A DNA stretch of 64,000 nucleotides, taken from Ktedonobacteraceae bacterium (lineage in GTDB: Bacteria; Chloroflexota; Ktedonobacteria; Ktedonobacterales; Ktedonobacteraceae). Each line of letters starts with the position of its first letter. Position 1 is the stretch's first letter. The translations under genes and the position numbers were made by a program. Below the pieces are notes generated by a model. That model saw only the letters and a list, made by a program, of their open reading frames with translations, was not told where the DNA came from and made no database searches. The DNA is taken from positions 39,660-103,659 of the forward strand of contig DASRBN010000013.1 of NCBI GenBank assembly GCA_035653615.1, read 5' to 3'. Shown here in pieces: positions 17,067 through 25,428 of this stretch.

Positions 17067-17234
17067 TTATAAGGTTCTACGTGAACGCATTCCCATAAAG
17101 AGGTTGTAGAGCAGTACAATCACTGCCGCGATCAGTAGCAGGTGTATCAGGAAGCTGGATACATGCAGGACAACGAATCCAATCAACCACAATACTACCA
17201 GAACGACAACAATTGCCCACAACAGACCAACCAT
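17067..17234 (-). CDS. lmo0937-family small membrane protein
   Basis: A 55-residue ORF starts at ATG 17234 with AAGGAG eight bases upstream. It encodes two hydrophobic helices, LLWAIVVVLVVLWLIGFVV and FLIHLLLIAAVIVLLYNLF, joined by LHVSS, and ends in a basic tail RSRRTL. Length and pattern match the lmo0937/DUF5670 mini membrane proteins found widely in bacteria, often stress-linked and of unknown role. A second hairpin (GAGAGCGA/TCGCTCTC, about 17038-17066) touches the stop codon, and the strong terminator follows. Confidence 0.8.
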   Translation of the reverse strand: MVGLLWAIVVVLVVLWLIGFVVLHVSSFLIHLLLIAAVIVLLYNLFMGMRSRRTL

Positions 17235-17497
17235 TGTTCTTTCTCCTTTCCTCTCTCATCTATCATAATACTTTGATAATCACCAGGCCTCCCCCTTGCT
17301 CGTCTCAAAGAGAAGGCTGCTCTATTCGCTACAATAGTCACGTATGAAACCCAAAAGAAGTTTTAGGTTGCTCTCAATTCATCAGGTACTGAGTAAAAAT
17401 ACTGATTCTAGCAGAGACTTGTCATCCGAGAAGAACTGCTGTACTGTATATGGCAGGATGTTCCTATTTTTTATGTCATGTGAAGGAGTACATGTTC

Positions 17498-18481
17498 ATG
17501 TCTGCTGACATGCAGATAACGGCTCAAATGGCTGAAGGCCCCACGCCAGGTAGGTCTATAGCGAACGATGAAGCCATTATCGTTGATAAATTCACGAAAA
17601 CATACGGTTCTCATAAAGTTGTTGATCAGCTAGAATTCACTGTGCATAGGGGAGAAGTCTTCGCTTTACTGGGGCCGAACGGCGCAGGCAAAACAACTAC
17701 CGTTGAAACGCTTGAGGGCTACCGCATTCCCGATGGAGGAAGCGTGCGCGTGCTGGGGCTTGATCCTATTCGCGATGCGAAAGCACTCAAGCCGCAGATC
17801 GGCGTTATGCTACAACAGGATGGTCTGTATACCGGCCTTACCGCACGTGAAGTCCTGCACCTTTTTGCAGGATACTACCGGCATCCGCAAAATATCGACG
17901 CGCTATTGGAACGAGTTGGACTGAGTGCCGCCGCGAAAACGCGCTGCCGGCGGCTTTCGGGTGGTCAGAAACGCCGCCTGGCTCTGGCCGTCGCACTGGT
18001 TGGCAATCCCTTGCTGGTCTTTCTAGACGAACCTACCTCTGGCATGGACCCGCAAGCACGGCTGGCGACCTGGGAAATCATCCGCGACCTGAAGCGCAGC
18101 GGAGCGACCGTCTTATTGACCACGCACCTGATGGATGAAGCCGAGCGCCTGGCCGACCGCGTTGCTATCATCGATCATGGTCGATTGATTGCCATGGATA
18201 CGCCGGACGGACTGACAGGGGTTCAGAATGCCAATATTGTGCGCTTCGTTGCCCGCGCTGGACTCGATTGCGCGAAGCTGGCGGCGCTGCCATCGGCAAG
18301 CAAAGCAGAAGAAGTGCGCCCGGGCAGCTATGTAATCGAAACTGCGGCGGCTCCATCCCTTATAGCGGAACTGGCAGCCTGGCTGCGAGACGAGGGCATT
18401 ACACTTTCCGAACTACGCGTAGGCCACGGTTCGCTCGAGGACCTGTTCCTGCGTCTCACGGGCGCGGAAGTGCGAGAATAG
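17498..18481 (+). CDS. ABC transporter ATP-binding protein (ABC-2 type)
   Basis: The protein has about 327 residues. It has Walker A LLGPNGAGKTT, Q-loop VMLQQDGLY, signature RLSGGQKRR, Walker B LLVFLDEPTSGMD, and switch histidine TTHLMDEAE. A C-terminal extension of about 90 residues (SLEDLFLRLTG) is typical of DrrA/CcmA-like exporters. The ATG at 17498 stands nine bases after AAGGAG; an ATG two codons earlier and a longer frame from 17450 are also open. It pairs with the permease gene 13 bases downstream. The cargo is unknown. Confidence 0.9.
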   Translation: MSADMQITAQMAEGPTPGRSIANDEAIIVDKFTKTYGSHKVVDQLEFTVHRGEVFALLGPNGAGKTTTVETLEGYRIPDGGSVRVLGLDPIRDAKALKPQIGVMLQQDGLYTGLTAREVLHLFAGYYRHPQNIDALLERVGLSAAAKTRCRRLSGGQKRRLALAVALVGNPLLVFLDEPTSGMDPQARLATWEIIRDLKRSGATVLLTTHLMDEAERLADRVAIIDHGRLIAMDTPDGLTGVQNANIVRFVARAGLDCAKLAALPSASKAEEVRPGSYVIETAAAPSLIAELAAWLRDEGITLSELRVGHGSLEDLFLRLTGAEVRE

Positions 18482-18494
18482 CGAGAACAGACAA

Positions 18495-19280
18495 ATGACA
18501 ACACATACTATAGAGCAAACGAAAGTTACATCTGAATCAAAGGCGGCATCATTTGGCCAGCAGGTCTGGGCACAGACACAGGTTGAGTTGCTCATGACGC
18601 TGCGACGCGGCGAAAGCGTCCTGATTACGCTGATCGTGCCGGTAATCTTGCTCATCTTCTTTACATCGCTGAATATTGTGCCGGCTACGAACGAAAAAGC
18701 GGTAGATTTCCTGCTGCCTGGCATGCTGGCTTTAGCGGTCATGGCAACGGGCATGGTCAGCCTTGGCATCGCTACCGCGTATGAACGCTATTATGGTGTG
18801 CTGAAACGCCTGGGCAGCTCGCCACTACCCCGCAGTGGGCTAATTATTGCCAAAGTCATCTCCGTGCTGGCACTGGAAGTGATCCAGATCATCGTGCTGG
18901 TAGGAGTCGCCATACTCTTCTACGGCTGGCGGCCAATTGGATCACCTCTTCTGGCGCTACTTGTAATGGCTATAGGAACAATCACTTTTTCGGCGTTAGG
19001 GCTTGCAATGGCCGGCGGACTGCGGGCTGAGGCAACATTGGCGGGAGCAAACGCGCTCTACTTACTTTTCTTGCTGCTCGGAGGCGGCATCTTACCGTTG
19101 AACCATTTGCCTGCTCCATTGGCTGCATTCGCTCAGATTCTTCCCGCTGCCGCGCTTACTCAGGCGCTGCAGGCATCATTAACTAACGGCGCGGCTTTTC
19201 CGAGTTTCGCGTTAACCATCCTGGTAGCCTGGGCGATTGTCATTCTGCTGGTCGCAATAAAAACATTCCGCTGGGAATAA
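18495..19280 (+). CDS. ABC-2 type transporter permease
   Basis: The 261-residue protein has six predicted membrane spans and the ABC-2 pattern: a first span after an amphipathic start (GESVLITLIVPVILLIFFT), FLLPGMLALAVMATGM, YERYYGVLKRLGSSPLPR in the coupling region, and a PLNHLPAPLAAFAQILPAAALTQAL C-terminal part. It forms the membrane part of an exporter with the preceding ATPase, most like DrrB/daunorubicin-type exporters. The gene pair ends here; the next gene converges. Confidence 0.88.
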   Translation: MTTHTIEQTKVTSESKAASFGQQVWAQTQVELLMTLRRGESVLITLIVPVILLIFFTSLNIVPATNEKAVDFLLPGMLALAVMATGMVSLGIATAYERYYGVLKRLGSSPLPRSGLIIAKVISVLALEVIQIIVLVGVAILFYGWRPIGSPLLALLVMAIGTITFSALGLAMAGGLRAEATLAGANALYLLFLLLGGGILPLNHLPAPLAAFAQILPAAALTQALQASLTNGAAFPSFALTILVAWAIVILLVAIKTFRWE

Positions 19281-19293
19281 TGGCCGGAACGGT

Positions 19294-19833
19294 TCACGAC
19301 CTGTCAGGAACAGCAGACCAGCGCCACTCTTGTGAACAGGTATAGTCAAGCACCGCCGTTTGTCCGCCAGTATCGATGAAGCTGACGATGAACTGTGGCT
19401 GATTGGAACGCTGTAAATGACCGTTTTTGTCCGGCAGCATGACTGAGATGCCATCCTGAACGGATACATGGGAGATCGAATCGCTGTAGGTCGCGACCTG
19501 GCTCACGATAATGGTCACAGTAAAACTAAGCGTCTTATGCTGTAAATCCAGGTCCATCAGCAGGGGAATGATAGTATCGGTTGTATTGCGAAACGGGTCG
19601 TGGAATGAGACGTTCGTCTTATAGGGATAATCCGGCGGCGCGTGAGATAATGCAAAGGCCTCGATACACAGATCATATTTATGCCCGCTATTAGGCATAC
19701 GTTCCAGGTGATTCACAGGCCCCTGTGACACATGTGATTGGAAAAACGAAGAGTTATTCAGGCGTAATCGAATGAGCAACAGGCTCGCCGCAACTACAAT
19801 CATCACTAGAGCTAGCAAAACCCAGCGTTTCAT
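19294..19833 (-). CDS. membrane-anchored/secreted protein of unknown function
   Basis: The protein starts MKRWVLLALVMIVVAASLLLI at 19833, a signal anchor, with GGGAGG eleven bases upstream; the frame is open 28 codons further but that part looks non-coding. The remaining about 155 residues are extracytoplasmic, beta-rich and polar, with two cysteines (CIEAFALSH, YTCSQEW) that could form a disulfide. No family was recognised. The VKOR gene is the next gene upstream on the same strand (gap 171 bases), which fits a disulfide-bonded secreted protein, but this is inference. Confidence 0.65.
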   Translation of the reverse strand: MKRWVLLALVMIVVAASLLLIRLRLNNSSFFQSHVSQGPVNHLERMPNSGHKYDLCIEAFALSHAPPDYPYKTNVSFHDPFRNTTDTIIPLLMDLDLQHKTLSFTVTIIVSQVATYSDSISHVSVQDGISVMLPDKNGHLQRSNQPQFIVSFIDTGGQTAVLDYTCSQEWRWSAVPDRS

Positions 19834-20004
19834 TTGTGCGCCTCCCATACTCAAAGGTAGTCGACGGCTCTTCTTTAAGCAGAAGTAGCAAAAGTATGCC
19901 CTGCTCTTCTCATGCAACCTGGCTACGGGCCAGTCCAGCTAAAGGCCCGCGGAAGATGCAAGTCTATCCATTACTATCAAGGATTGCTCTAAAAGGACTG
20001 ATAG

Positions 20005-20520
20005 TTATTTGGAATGGGAGGGTGTTGTGTAAGCCTGTTCCTCATCCTCAGTTGCGAATTCCATGACATCATCCGAATGCCGCATTTGCAATTGTACTAT
20101 AGTCACGAGAAACATCAGGAGAATGAGGACATGCATTGCAGTACACCAGGCACAAATCGTGTGCAGGCGTACAATTTCTATATAAACCAGGTAGAGGACG
20201 GTCAGCATGCCAACCAGCGCCCAGGCAAACTGTGCCACAGGTATCCAGCGGTGCTCCATCCCTTGATAGAGGGCATATATCGCTAAAAAGGCGCTCAGTA
20301 GCGACCATGCCAGGCCAGGAACGGTAATAGGTATAGATGTACCGGGAATAACGGAAAAGGGGCTGGAAAGTACTTTCGCGCAATCGACCACGCCGTTGGC
20401 AGAGCAGACAAGGGGAACATTCTCATAATGGACGGTAGTCAGGTAAATGGATATACCGATTCCGATGATTGAACAGAGTAAGAGAAACAGCTGCGCCTTC
20501 GAGCGTTGTAATATCTTCAT
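20005..20520 (-). CDS. vitamin K epoxide reductase (VKOR) family protein
   Basis: The 171-residue membrane protein has four hydrophobic segments and the VKOR cysteines: Cys39 and Cys47 in the first extracytoplasmic loop (VCSANGVVDCAKVLSS) and the quinone-side pair Cys123-A-W-Cys126 (TICAWCTAMH). The conserved serine-rich loop FSVIPG is also present. Bacterial VKOR passes electrons from thioredoxin-like partners to quinone and so makes disulfides outside the membrane. Here it is not fused to thioredoxin; the DUF929 protein (4339-5391) is a candidate partner. The C-terminal 25 residues are acidic and cytoplasmic. Confidence 0.9.
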   Translation of the reverse strand: MKILQRSKAQLFLLLCSIIGIGISIYLTTVHYENVPLVCSANGVVDCAKVLSSPFSVIPGTSIPITVPGLAWSLLSAFLAIYALYQGMEHRWIPVAQFAWALVGMLTVLYLVYIEIVRLHTICAWCTAMHVLILLMFLVTIVQLQMRHSDDVMEFATEDEEQAYTTPSHSK

Positions 20521-20680
20521 CGTAGCCTCTTGAGAATATCTCCAGCATTTTCTGTCATGAAATTTTTGTATTATTCATAGCATACTGTTGATCAACAGCA
20601 GTGTCAATAGTACTATCCTGATGATTCCTCATAAGTTCTCTGGACGAGGCCAGTTCACCTGGATGCAGGAGTGCGCGTGA

Positions 20681-20764
20681 GATTCTTCGTTGCACTCAGA
20701 ATGACAGGCCCCGGACACAGCATACTGTGTCCGGGGCCTGTCATTCTGAGTGCAACGAAGAATC
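20681..20764. repeat. perfect palindrome, family B repeat pair
   Basis: Two 40-base arms (20681-20720 and 20725-20764) are exact inverted complements around a 4-base loop. Each outer part carries the motif GATTCTTCGTTGCACTCAG..AATGAC that recurs at 40975-41043 and 62028-62176. The inner part (CAGGCCCCGGACACAG) is specific to this copy. It lies between the VKOR gene (start 20520) and the oppF gene (end 20911). Confidence 0.85.
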
Positions 20765-20765
20765 T

Positions 20766-20852
20766 GAGACTGTGTGAAAAGCACTCATAACAGTCAAAGT
20801 GAAAGTTGAGAGATGCCTCCACAGGCCGAACCCAAAACTTTTCACACAGTCT
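20766..20852. repeat. second inverted repeat beside the palindrome
   Basis: GAGACTGTGTGAAAAG (20766-20781) and its exact complement (20837-20852) enclose 55 bases. The element starts one base after the family B palindrome and ends 58 bases before the oppF stop, so it could terminate the opp transcript. Confidence 0.7.
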
Positions 20853-20910
20853 CTCTCAGCACGGTACTGATTTCTCAACCCGCTCAGGGATTGGAAACCA
20901 GGCACTGAAA

Positions 20911-21930
20911 CTAGTCGTCGACAGGGGTAACTTTCTCCGAGAAATGGCAGGCGGCGAAGTGTTCGTGTCCCTCCTTTGCTTCGAAGGGAGGTTCAACTTC
21001 GCGGCAGATGGCCTGCGCCATGGGGCAGCGCGTATGAAAGCGACATCCCGATGGAATTCTGATTGGGCTTGGTAGGTCACCGCTCAGGATGATGCGCTGG
21101 CGGCGTTTTTCTATTTGCGGATCGGGTATAGGTATCGCCGAGAGGAGCGCCTTTGTATAGGGATGCTTGGGAGCGGCATAGAGTTCATCGCGATCCGCCA
21201 GTTCGACGATCTTGCCCAGGTACATCACGGCGATACGATCCGCGACATGACGCACAACGCTCAAATCATGTGAAACGAAGAGATAGGTCAAATTGAACTG
21301 CTGCTGCAGGCGCTGCAATAGGTTGAGCACCTGCGCGCGAACCGAGACATCGAGTGCGGATACCGGTTCATCGGCGATAACAAATTCCGGGTTGATCGAG
21401 AGCGCGCGAGCGACCGCGATACGCTGGCGCTGTCCTCCACTAAACTCATGCGGATAACGGTCAATATATTCGGGGCGCAAGCCCACGACCTTCAGCAATT
21501 CAATGGTGCGCTCGCGAATCTCGTCATTTGAACCGACGTGGTAGATATGCATGGGTTCCGCGATGAGCGACCCAATCGTAAAGCGCGGATTCAGTGAAGC
21601 GAACGGGTCCTGAAAAATCATCTGCACGCGTTGGCGAATCTGTCTCAGCGGCTCACCCTCCAATTTCGCCAGGTCCTTATTGTCAAAGAGTATCTCGCCC
21701 GAAGTTGGTTTATAGAGCCGCACGATAGTACGTCCGATGGTAGTCTTTCCCGAACCGCTCTCGCCCACCAGCCCCAATGTCTGCCCGCGTTCAATGGCAA
21801 AAGAGACACCATCAACCGCCCGGACATAGCCGACTACCCTCTGCAACACAATGCCCCTTGTCAGGGGGAAATGCATTTTGAGATCGCGTATATCGACCAG
21901 GGTTTTACTGCCTACAAGCGTATCTGCCAT
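20911..21930 (-). CDS. oligopeptide ABC transporter ATP-binding protein (OppF/DppF-like)
   Basis: The 339-residue ATPase has Walker [14 protein letters not shown]-loop [14 protein letters not shown], signature EFSGGQRQR, Walker [13 protein letters not shown] and switch His in [12 protein letters not shown]. The C-terminal oligo_HPY region ([18 protein letters not shown]) and a cluster [15 protein letters not shown], which in this family binds an iron-sulfur centre, are present. It powers peptide import with OppD. Its ATG directly follows the OppD stop, with GGAGG inside the OppD end, so the two are translationally coupled. It is the last gene of the five-gene importer cluster. Confidence 0.93.
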   Translation of the reverse strand: MADTLVGSKTLVDIRDLKMHFPLTRGIVLQRVVGYVRAVDGVSFAIERGQTLGLVGESGSGKTTIGRTIVRLYKPTSGEILFDNKDLAKLEGEPLRQIRQRVQMIFQDPFASLNPRFTIGSLIAEPMHIYHVGSNDEIRERTIELLKVVGLRPEYIDRYPHEFSGGQRQRIAVARALSINPEFVIADEPVSALDVSVRAQVLNLLQRLQQQFNLTYLFVSHDLSVVRHVADRIAVMYLGKIVELADRDELYAAPKHPYTKALLSAIPIPDPQIEKRRQRIILSGDLPSPIRIPSGCRFHTRCPMAQAICREVEPPFEAKEGHEHFAACHFSEKVTPVDD

Positions 21931-23043
21931 CTACTTTTCCTCCATTGTTTTTAAAGTTGTAGCGGCAGCAGCGCTAATAGCCGCCTGTTGAGCTTCGAAT
22001 CGGGCCTTACGTCGTCTTTCCGCGTACGCTTGCTCCTTGGGATCGGTCACATCTACCCAGCAAGCCTTGATGTGAGCCGAACTGCCTGCTACCGGATCGA
22101 GTGGCGGCATGGTACGACAAATAGAGCGAGCAAAAGCGCAGCGAGGCATGAATGGGCAACCTGGAGGGGGTCTTAGCAGGTCGGGAGGAGCGCCTTCGAT
22201 AGTCCTTAACTGAGCATGTCGTTCTTCATCCAGGCGTGGCACTGAAGAAAGCAGTCCCAGGGTATAAGGATGACGAGGATTGGCAAATAATTCATCTGTG
22301 GGGGCTGTCTCAACGACCTTACCAGCGTACATCACTACCACACGGTCGGTCATACCCGCGACAACGCCTAGATCATGTGTAATCAGGATCACTGCGGTTC
22401 CAAACTCTTTACAGACCCCGTTGATCAATTCAAGTATCTGCGCCTGCACCGTGACGTCCAGAGCAGTGGTAGGCTCATCGGCAATCAAAAGTTTTGGATT
22501 GCAAGCCAGAGCCATCGCAATCATAACACGCTGTCGCATTCCCCCACTGAACTGATGAGGATAAGAATTGACGCGTTCGGAAGCAGCGGGAATACCCACC
22601 TGCTCCAACAAAGAAACGGCACGCTTCAAACCCTCAGCTTTGCTCAATTTTAAGTGAATGCTCAGCCCTTCTGCGATCTGTTTCCCAACGGGCATTGTTG
22701 GATTCAGGCAGGTCATGGGATCTTGAAAGATCATGCCTATTTTGCCACCCCGTATTCTTCGCATCGCACTCTCTGGCAGGTCAAGCAGGTCCTGATCCTC
22801 AAATATCACGCTTCCCCCCGCGTATTCAGCCGGAGGTTGGGGAAGCAAGCGCATAATAGAGAGAGCTGTAACGCTTTTGCCACAACCACTCTCTCCAACC
22901 ACGCCTACGCGCTCGCCCGGCTTGATCGAAAAACTGACTCCATCGACCGCTCGCACGCGGCCGGCCCTTACCTTGAAGTAAGTTTTCAGATCCTGTACTT
23001 CTAGCAGATACTCTCCCAAAGTCGTAACTCCTTTTCCTTCCAT
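21931..23043 (-). CDS. oligopeptide ABC transporter ATP-binding protein (OppD/DppD-like)
   Basis: The 370-residue ATPase has Walker A GESGCGKSVTAL, Q-loop GMIFQDPMTCLNP, signature QFSGGMRQRV, Walker B LLIADEPTTALD and LITHDLGVV. The oligo_HPY region (LFANPRHPYTLGLLSSVP) and cysteine cluster GCPFMPRCAFARSIC follow. A basic, Ala-rich C-terminal extension of about 40 residues is unusual. AAAAGGAG lies within the first codons, so translation may start at a TTG at 23019 instead of the ATG at 23043. It works with OppF as the ATPase pair. Confidence 0.92.
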   Translation of the reverse strand: MEGKGVTTLGEYLLEVQDLKTYFKVRAGRVRAVDGVSFSIKPGERVGVVGESGCGKSVTALSIMRLLPQPPAEYAGGSVIFEDQDLLDLPESAMRRIRGGKIGMIFQDPMTCLNPTMPVGKQIAEGLSIHLKLSKAEGLKRAVSLLEQVGIPAASERVNSYPHQFSGGMRQRVMIAMALACNPKLLIADEPTTALDVTVQAQILELINGVCKEFGTAVILITHDLGVVAGMTDRVVVMYAGKVVETAPTDELFANPRHPYTLGLLSSVPRLDEERHAQLRTIEGAPPDLLRPPPGCPFMPRCAFARSICRTMPPLDPVAGSSAHIKACWVDVTDPKEQAYAERRRKARFEAQQAAISAAAATTLKTMEEK

Positions 23044-23142
23044 CTTGCTCGAATGCCGTAGGGAGAATCAAGAGGAGTATTCTTAGATCAACATTCCCAC
23101 GGCATTCGGCTAATAAGATGAGCAGGTATCATCCACACCAAT

Positions 23143-24099
23143 CTAACGTTCCGTCATGTAGGGATCGAGGGCATCGCGCAGACCATCGCCCACCAGGTTA
23201 AAGCTGAGTACCGTAATGAAGATCAGCAGCCCCGGTATAAAGATGAGCCAGGGGTCGGCATCAAAAAAGTCATTGCCTGTTCCGATCATGCTGCCCCAGC
23301 TGGCAGTTGGCGGTTGAATACCAAAGCCGAAGTAGCTCAAAACGGACTCCAAAATGATATTTGTACCCACCAGCAATGTTGCATTGACGATAATCGGCCC
23401 GGCCGCATTGGGCAAAATATGACGGAACATCAAGCGGAGATCTTTCGCCCCTATCGTGCGCGAGGCAAGGACAAATTCCCTCTCCTTTAGCGCGAGGTAT
23501 TCTCCGCGCACCAGACGCGCGGCATATGTCCATCCAAGCATGGCAATCAAGATGATCACACTTCTTGGAGAGCCATCCGAGAAAGCCACAGAAAGCACAA
23601 ACAGCAGCAAATATAGGGGAACTGCGAGGACAATATCCGTAAAGCGCATCAGGAGGTTGTCAATAATCCCTCCATAGTAGCCGGCAAAAGCGCCAATACC
23701 AACACCCAGGATAATGGCCATCAGCATCGAGATCAAACCTACCAGCAGCGATGTCTGCCCACCCACCATAGCACGAGCCATTTGATCACGTGCCACATCA
23801 TCGGTTCCGAATGGGTGTTGCAGGCTAGGAGGCGCTAACGAGGTGCTGGGACCTGTTAGAGGAATATTCAAGGGGATAGCATTGGGATTATCGCGCCAGA
23901 TATATGGACCAACGAAACAGAAGAGGACCATGCCTATCAAGGCACATGCTCCGATGACCGCCGCGCGGTTGCGTATAAAGCGATCGAAGATGATACGGGT
24001 CTGGCTCCGGCGCTTCTGGACCAACTCAGTCGTGAGTTCAAGAAATGGCTCGACATCTTCCTGTGTTTGGGAGGTACCCAGCTGTTCAGAGATATCCAC
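23143..24099 (-). CDS. oligopeptide ABC transporter permease (OppC/DppC-like)
   Basis: The 318-residue protein has a cytoplasmic N-terminus, the OppC_N segment (FIRNRAAVIGACALIGMVLF) and the BPD_transp_1 core with the EAA-like coupling motif YAARLVRGEYLALKEREFVLA..GAKDLRLMFRHILPN. HPFGTDDVARD, typical of the OppC periplasmic loop, is clear. Start is GTG with AAAGGAG nearby. It forms the channel with OppB. Confidence 0.93.
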   Translation of the reverse strand: MDISEQLGTSQTQEDVEPFLELTTELVQKRRSQTRIIFDRFIRNRAAVIGACALIGMVLFCFVGPYIWRDNPNAIPLNIPLTGPSTSLAPPSLQHPFGTDDVARDQMARAMVGGQTSLLVGLISMLMAIILGVGIGAFAGYYGGIIDNLLMRFTDIVLAVPLYLLLFVLSVAFSDGSPRSVIILIAMLGWTYAARLVRGEYLALKEREFVLASRTIGAKDLRLMFRHILPNAAGPIIVNATLLVGTNIILESVLSYFGFGIQPPTASWGSMIGTGNDFFDADPWLIFIPGLLIFITVLSFNLVGDGLRDALDPYMTER

Positions 24100-24140
24100 G
24101 GTTGTCTCCTTTCATTGCAGAAGTAGTAGATGACCAGAGT

Positions 24141-25103
24141 CTACGAGTAACGAATGCGCGGATCCATCACTGCGTAGAGGATATCCGCTATCAAATTAAA
24201 ACCAATAACAAACACAGCGCCAAGCATTAACATTGCCAGCAGTACTGGATAATCACGTATCTCCAGGGACTGGAAGAACAGTAAACCCATACCTGGCCAT
24301 GCAAAAACGCCTTCAGTAATCGTGGCGCCTCCGGCCACCGAGCCAAAATCAAGGGCGACAACGGTAATCAGTGGAATAACGGCATTGCGGAGCGCGTGAC
24401 CAATCAGTTGTTTTATCGGGCCAACACCTTTCGCACGAGCCGTGCGCATGTAGTCCTGCTTGACGACCTCAATCATGCTAGAGCGCATATAGCGGCTCCA
24501 ACCGGCAATGAAGGTGATGGACAGGACCAACATCGGTAAGATGAGATGCTGCAGGTGATCAATAAATGCGTCGAAAGGATCCAGGGTGTATCCAAGCGTT
24601 TGCATCCCTGAGGTAGGGAGCCAGTGTAACAAGACCCCGAAGATATACTGGGCGAAGAGGCCAAAAAGAAAGATCGGGGTGCAAATGCCAATGTAGGAAA
24701 TGATCGTGAGGGAATAATCGGTAAGTGTGCCCTGGCGTACAGCTGAGATGGTTCCCAGGGTGATTGCCAGAATGAGCGCCAGAGTAAGCCCGGTGACAAA
24801 TAGCTCCAGCGTCGCGGGGAAGCGCTCTTGCAGAACTTGTATGACGGGCTGGTTTGTACCGAAGGAGAACCCGAAATTTCCGGTCAAGGCATTTCCCAAC
24901 CATTTCAGGTATTGGATAGGTACCGGATCATCCAGCCCAAAACGGGCACGCATCGCGGCCCTGCTGGCAGGACTCAAATGGGGATTAAACAACACCTGAT
25001 CTGGGCCACCGGGCATCAAGTGAATCAACGTGAACATGAAGATGGACACCAGAAATAATAACGGAATCGCCTGCAGAATGCGCCTGATGATGTATCGTCC
25101 CAT
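24141..25103 (-). CDS. oligopeptide ABC transporter permease (OppB/DppB-like)
   Basis: The protein, about 320 residues, starts MGRYIIRRILQAIPLLFLVS, the classic OppB first helix. It contains LMPGGPD in the loop, six spans, and the coupling motif MRSSMIEVVKQDYMRTARAKGVG..HALRNA. TGGAGG stands before the ATG at 25103; the frame is open seven codons further upstream without better signals. It follows the binding-protein gene after a 325-base gap filled with repeats. Confidence 0.93.
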   Translation of the reverse strand: MGRYIIRRILQAIPLLFLVSIFMFTLIHLMPGGPDQVLFNPHLSPASRAAMRARFGLDDPVPIQYLKWLGNALTGNFGFSFGTNQPVIQVLQERFPATLELFVTGLTLALILAITLGTISAVRQGTLTDYSLTIISYIGICTPIFLFGLFAQYIFGVLLHWLPTSGMQTLGYTLDPFDAFIDHLQHLILPMLVLSITFIAGWSRYMRSSMIEVVKQDYMRTARAKGVGPIKQLIGHALRNAVIPLITVVALDFGSVAGGATITEGVFAWPGMGLLFFQSLEIRDYPVLLAMLMLGAVFVIGFNLIADILYAVMDPRIRYS

Positions 25104-25215
25104 AAGCACCTCCAAAGGATACAAGACAAGGACGGGAAACGTTTCTAATAGTTTACCATATCTCTATATGTTGACGTCAATAGTCCGCACGCTACATTAT
25201 GGCCTTCTAAAAGTC

Positions 25216-25308
25216 CTGTAGGGACAGCGGCCTGTCCCTGTCCTGCCTGCGGTCCAGGTGACGATGCTGCTCCCCAACGAGGACAGGGACAGGCCACTGT
25301 CCCTACAG
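25216..25308. repeat. family A inverted repeat (complete copy)
   Basis: Arms of 29 bases (25216-25244 starting CTGTAGGGACAG, and 25280-25308 ending CTGTCCCTACAG) match as inverted complements at 28 of 29 positions around a 35-base spacer. It lies between the binding-protein gene and oppB. Half-copies of the same arm occur at many other intergenic places in the window. Confidence 0.85.
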
Positions 25309-25318
25309 ATTACAATCG

Positions 25319-25353
25319 CTCCGGTTGAATACCTGGAAAGTATCCAACCGGAG
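25319..25353 (-). terminator. hairpin downstream of the binding-protein gene
   Basis: CTCCGGTTGAATAC (25319-25332) pairs with 25340-25353 at 13 of 14 positions, with a 7-base loop, 76 bases beyond the binding-protein stop. It may end most transcripts or protect the 3' end, giving more binding protein than permease. Confidence 0.5.
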
Positions 25354-25390
25354 TGTATTACGATCTAACGAAGAGGTATCAACGTTCATG

Positions 25391-25415
25391 TAGGGGCGTA
25401 CCCTTGTGGTCGCCC
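25391..25415. repeat. dispersed repeat, family C copy 2
   Basis: TAGGGGCGTACCC, then six variable bases, then GTCGCCC; the same pattern as 8033-8057. It ends 14 bases from the binding-protein stop codon. Confidence 0.6.
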
Positions 25416-25428
25416 GGTACATCCACTA

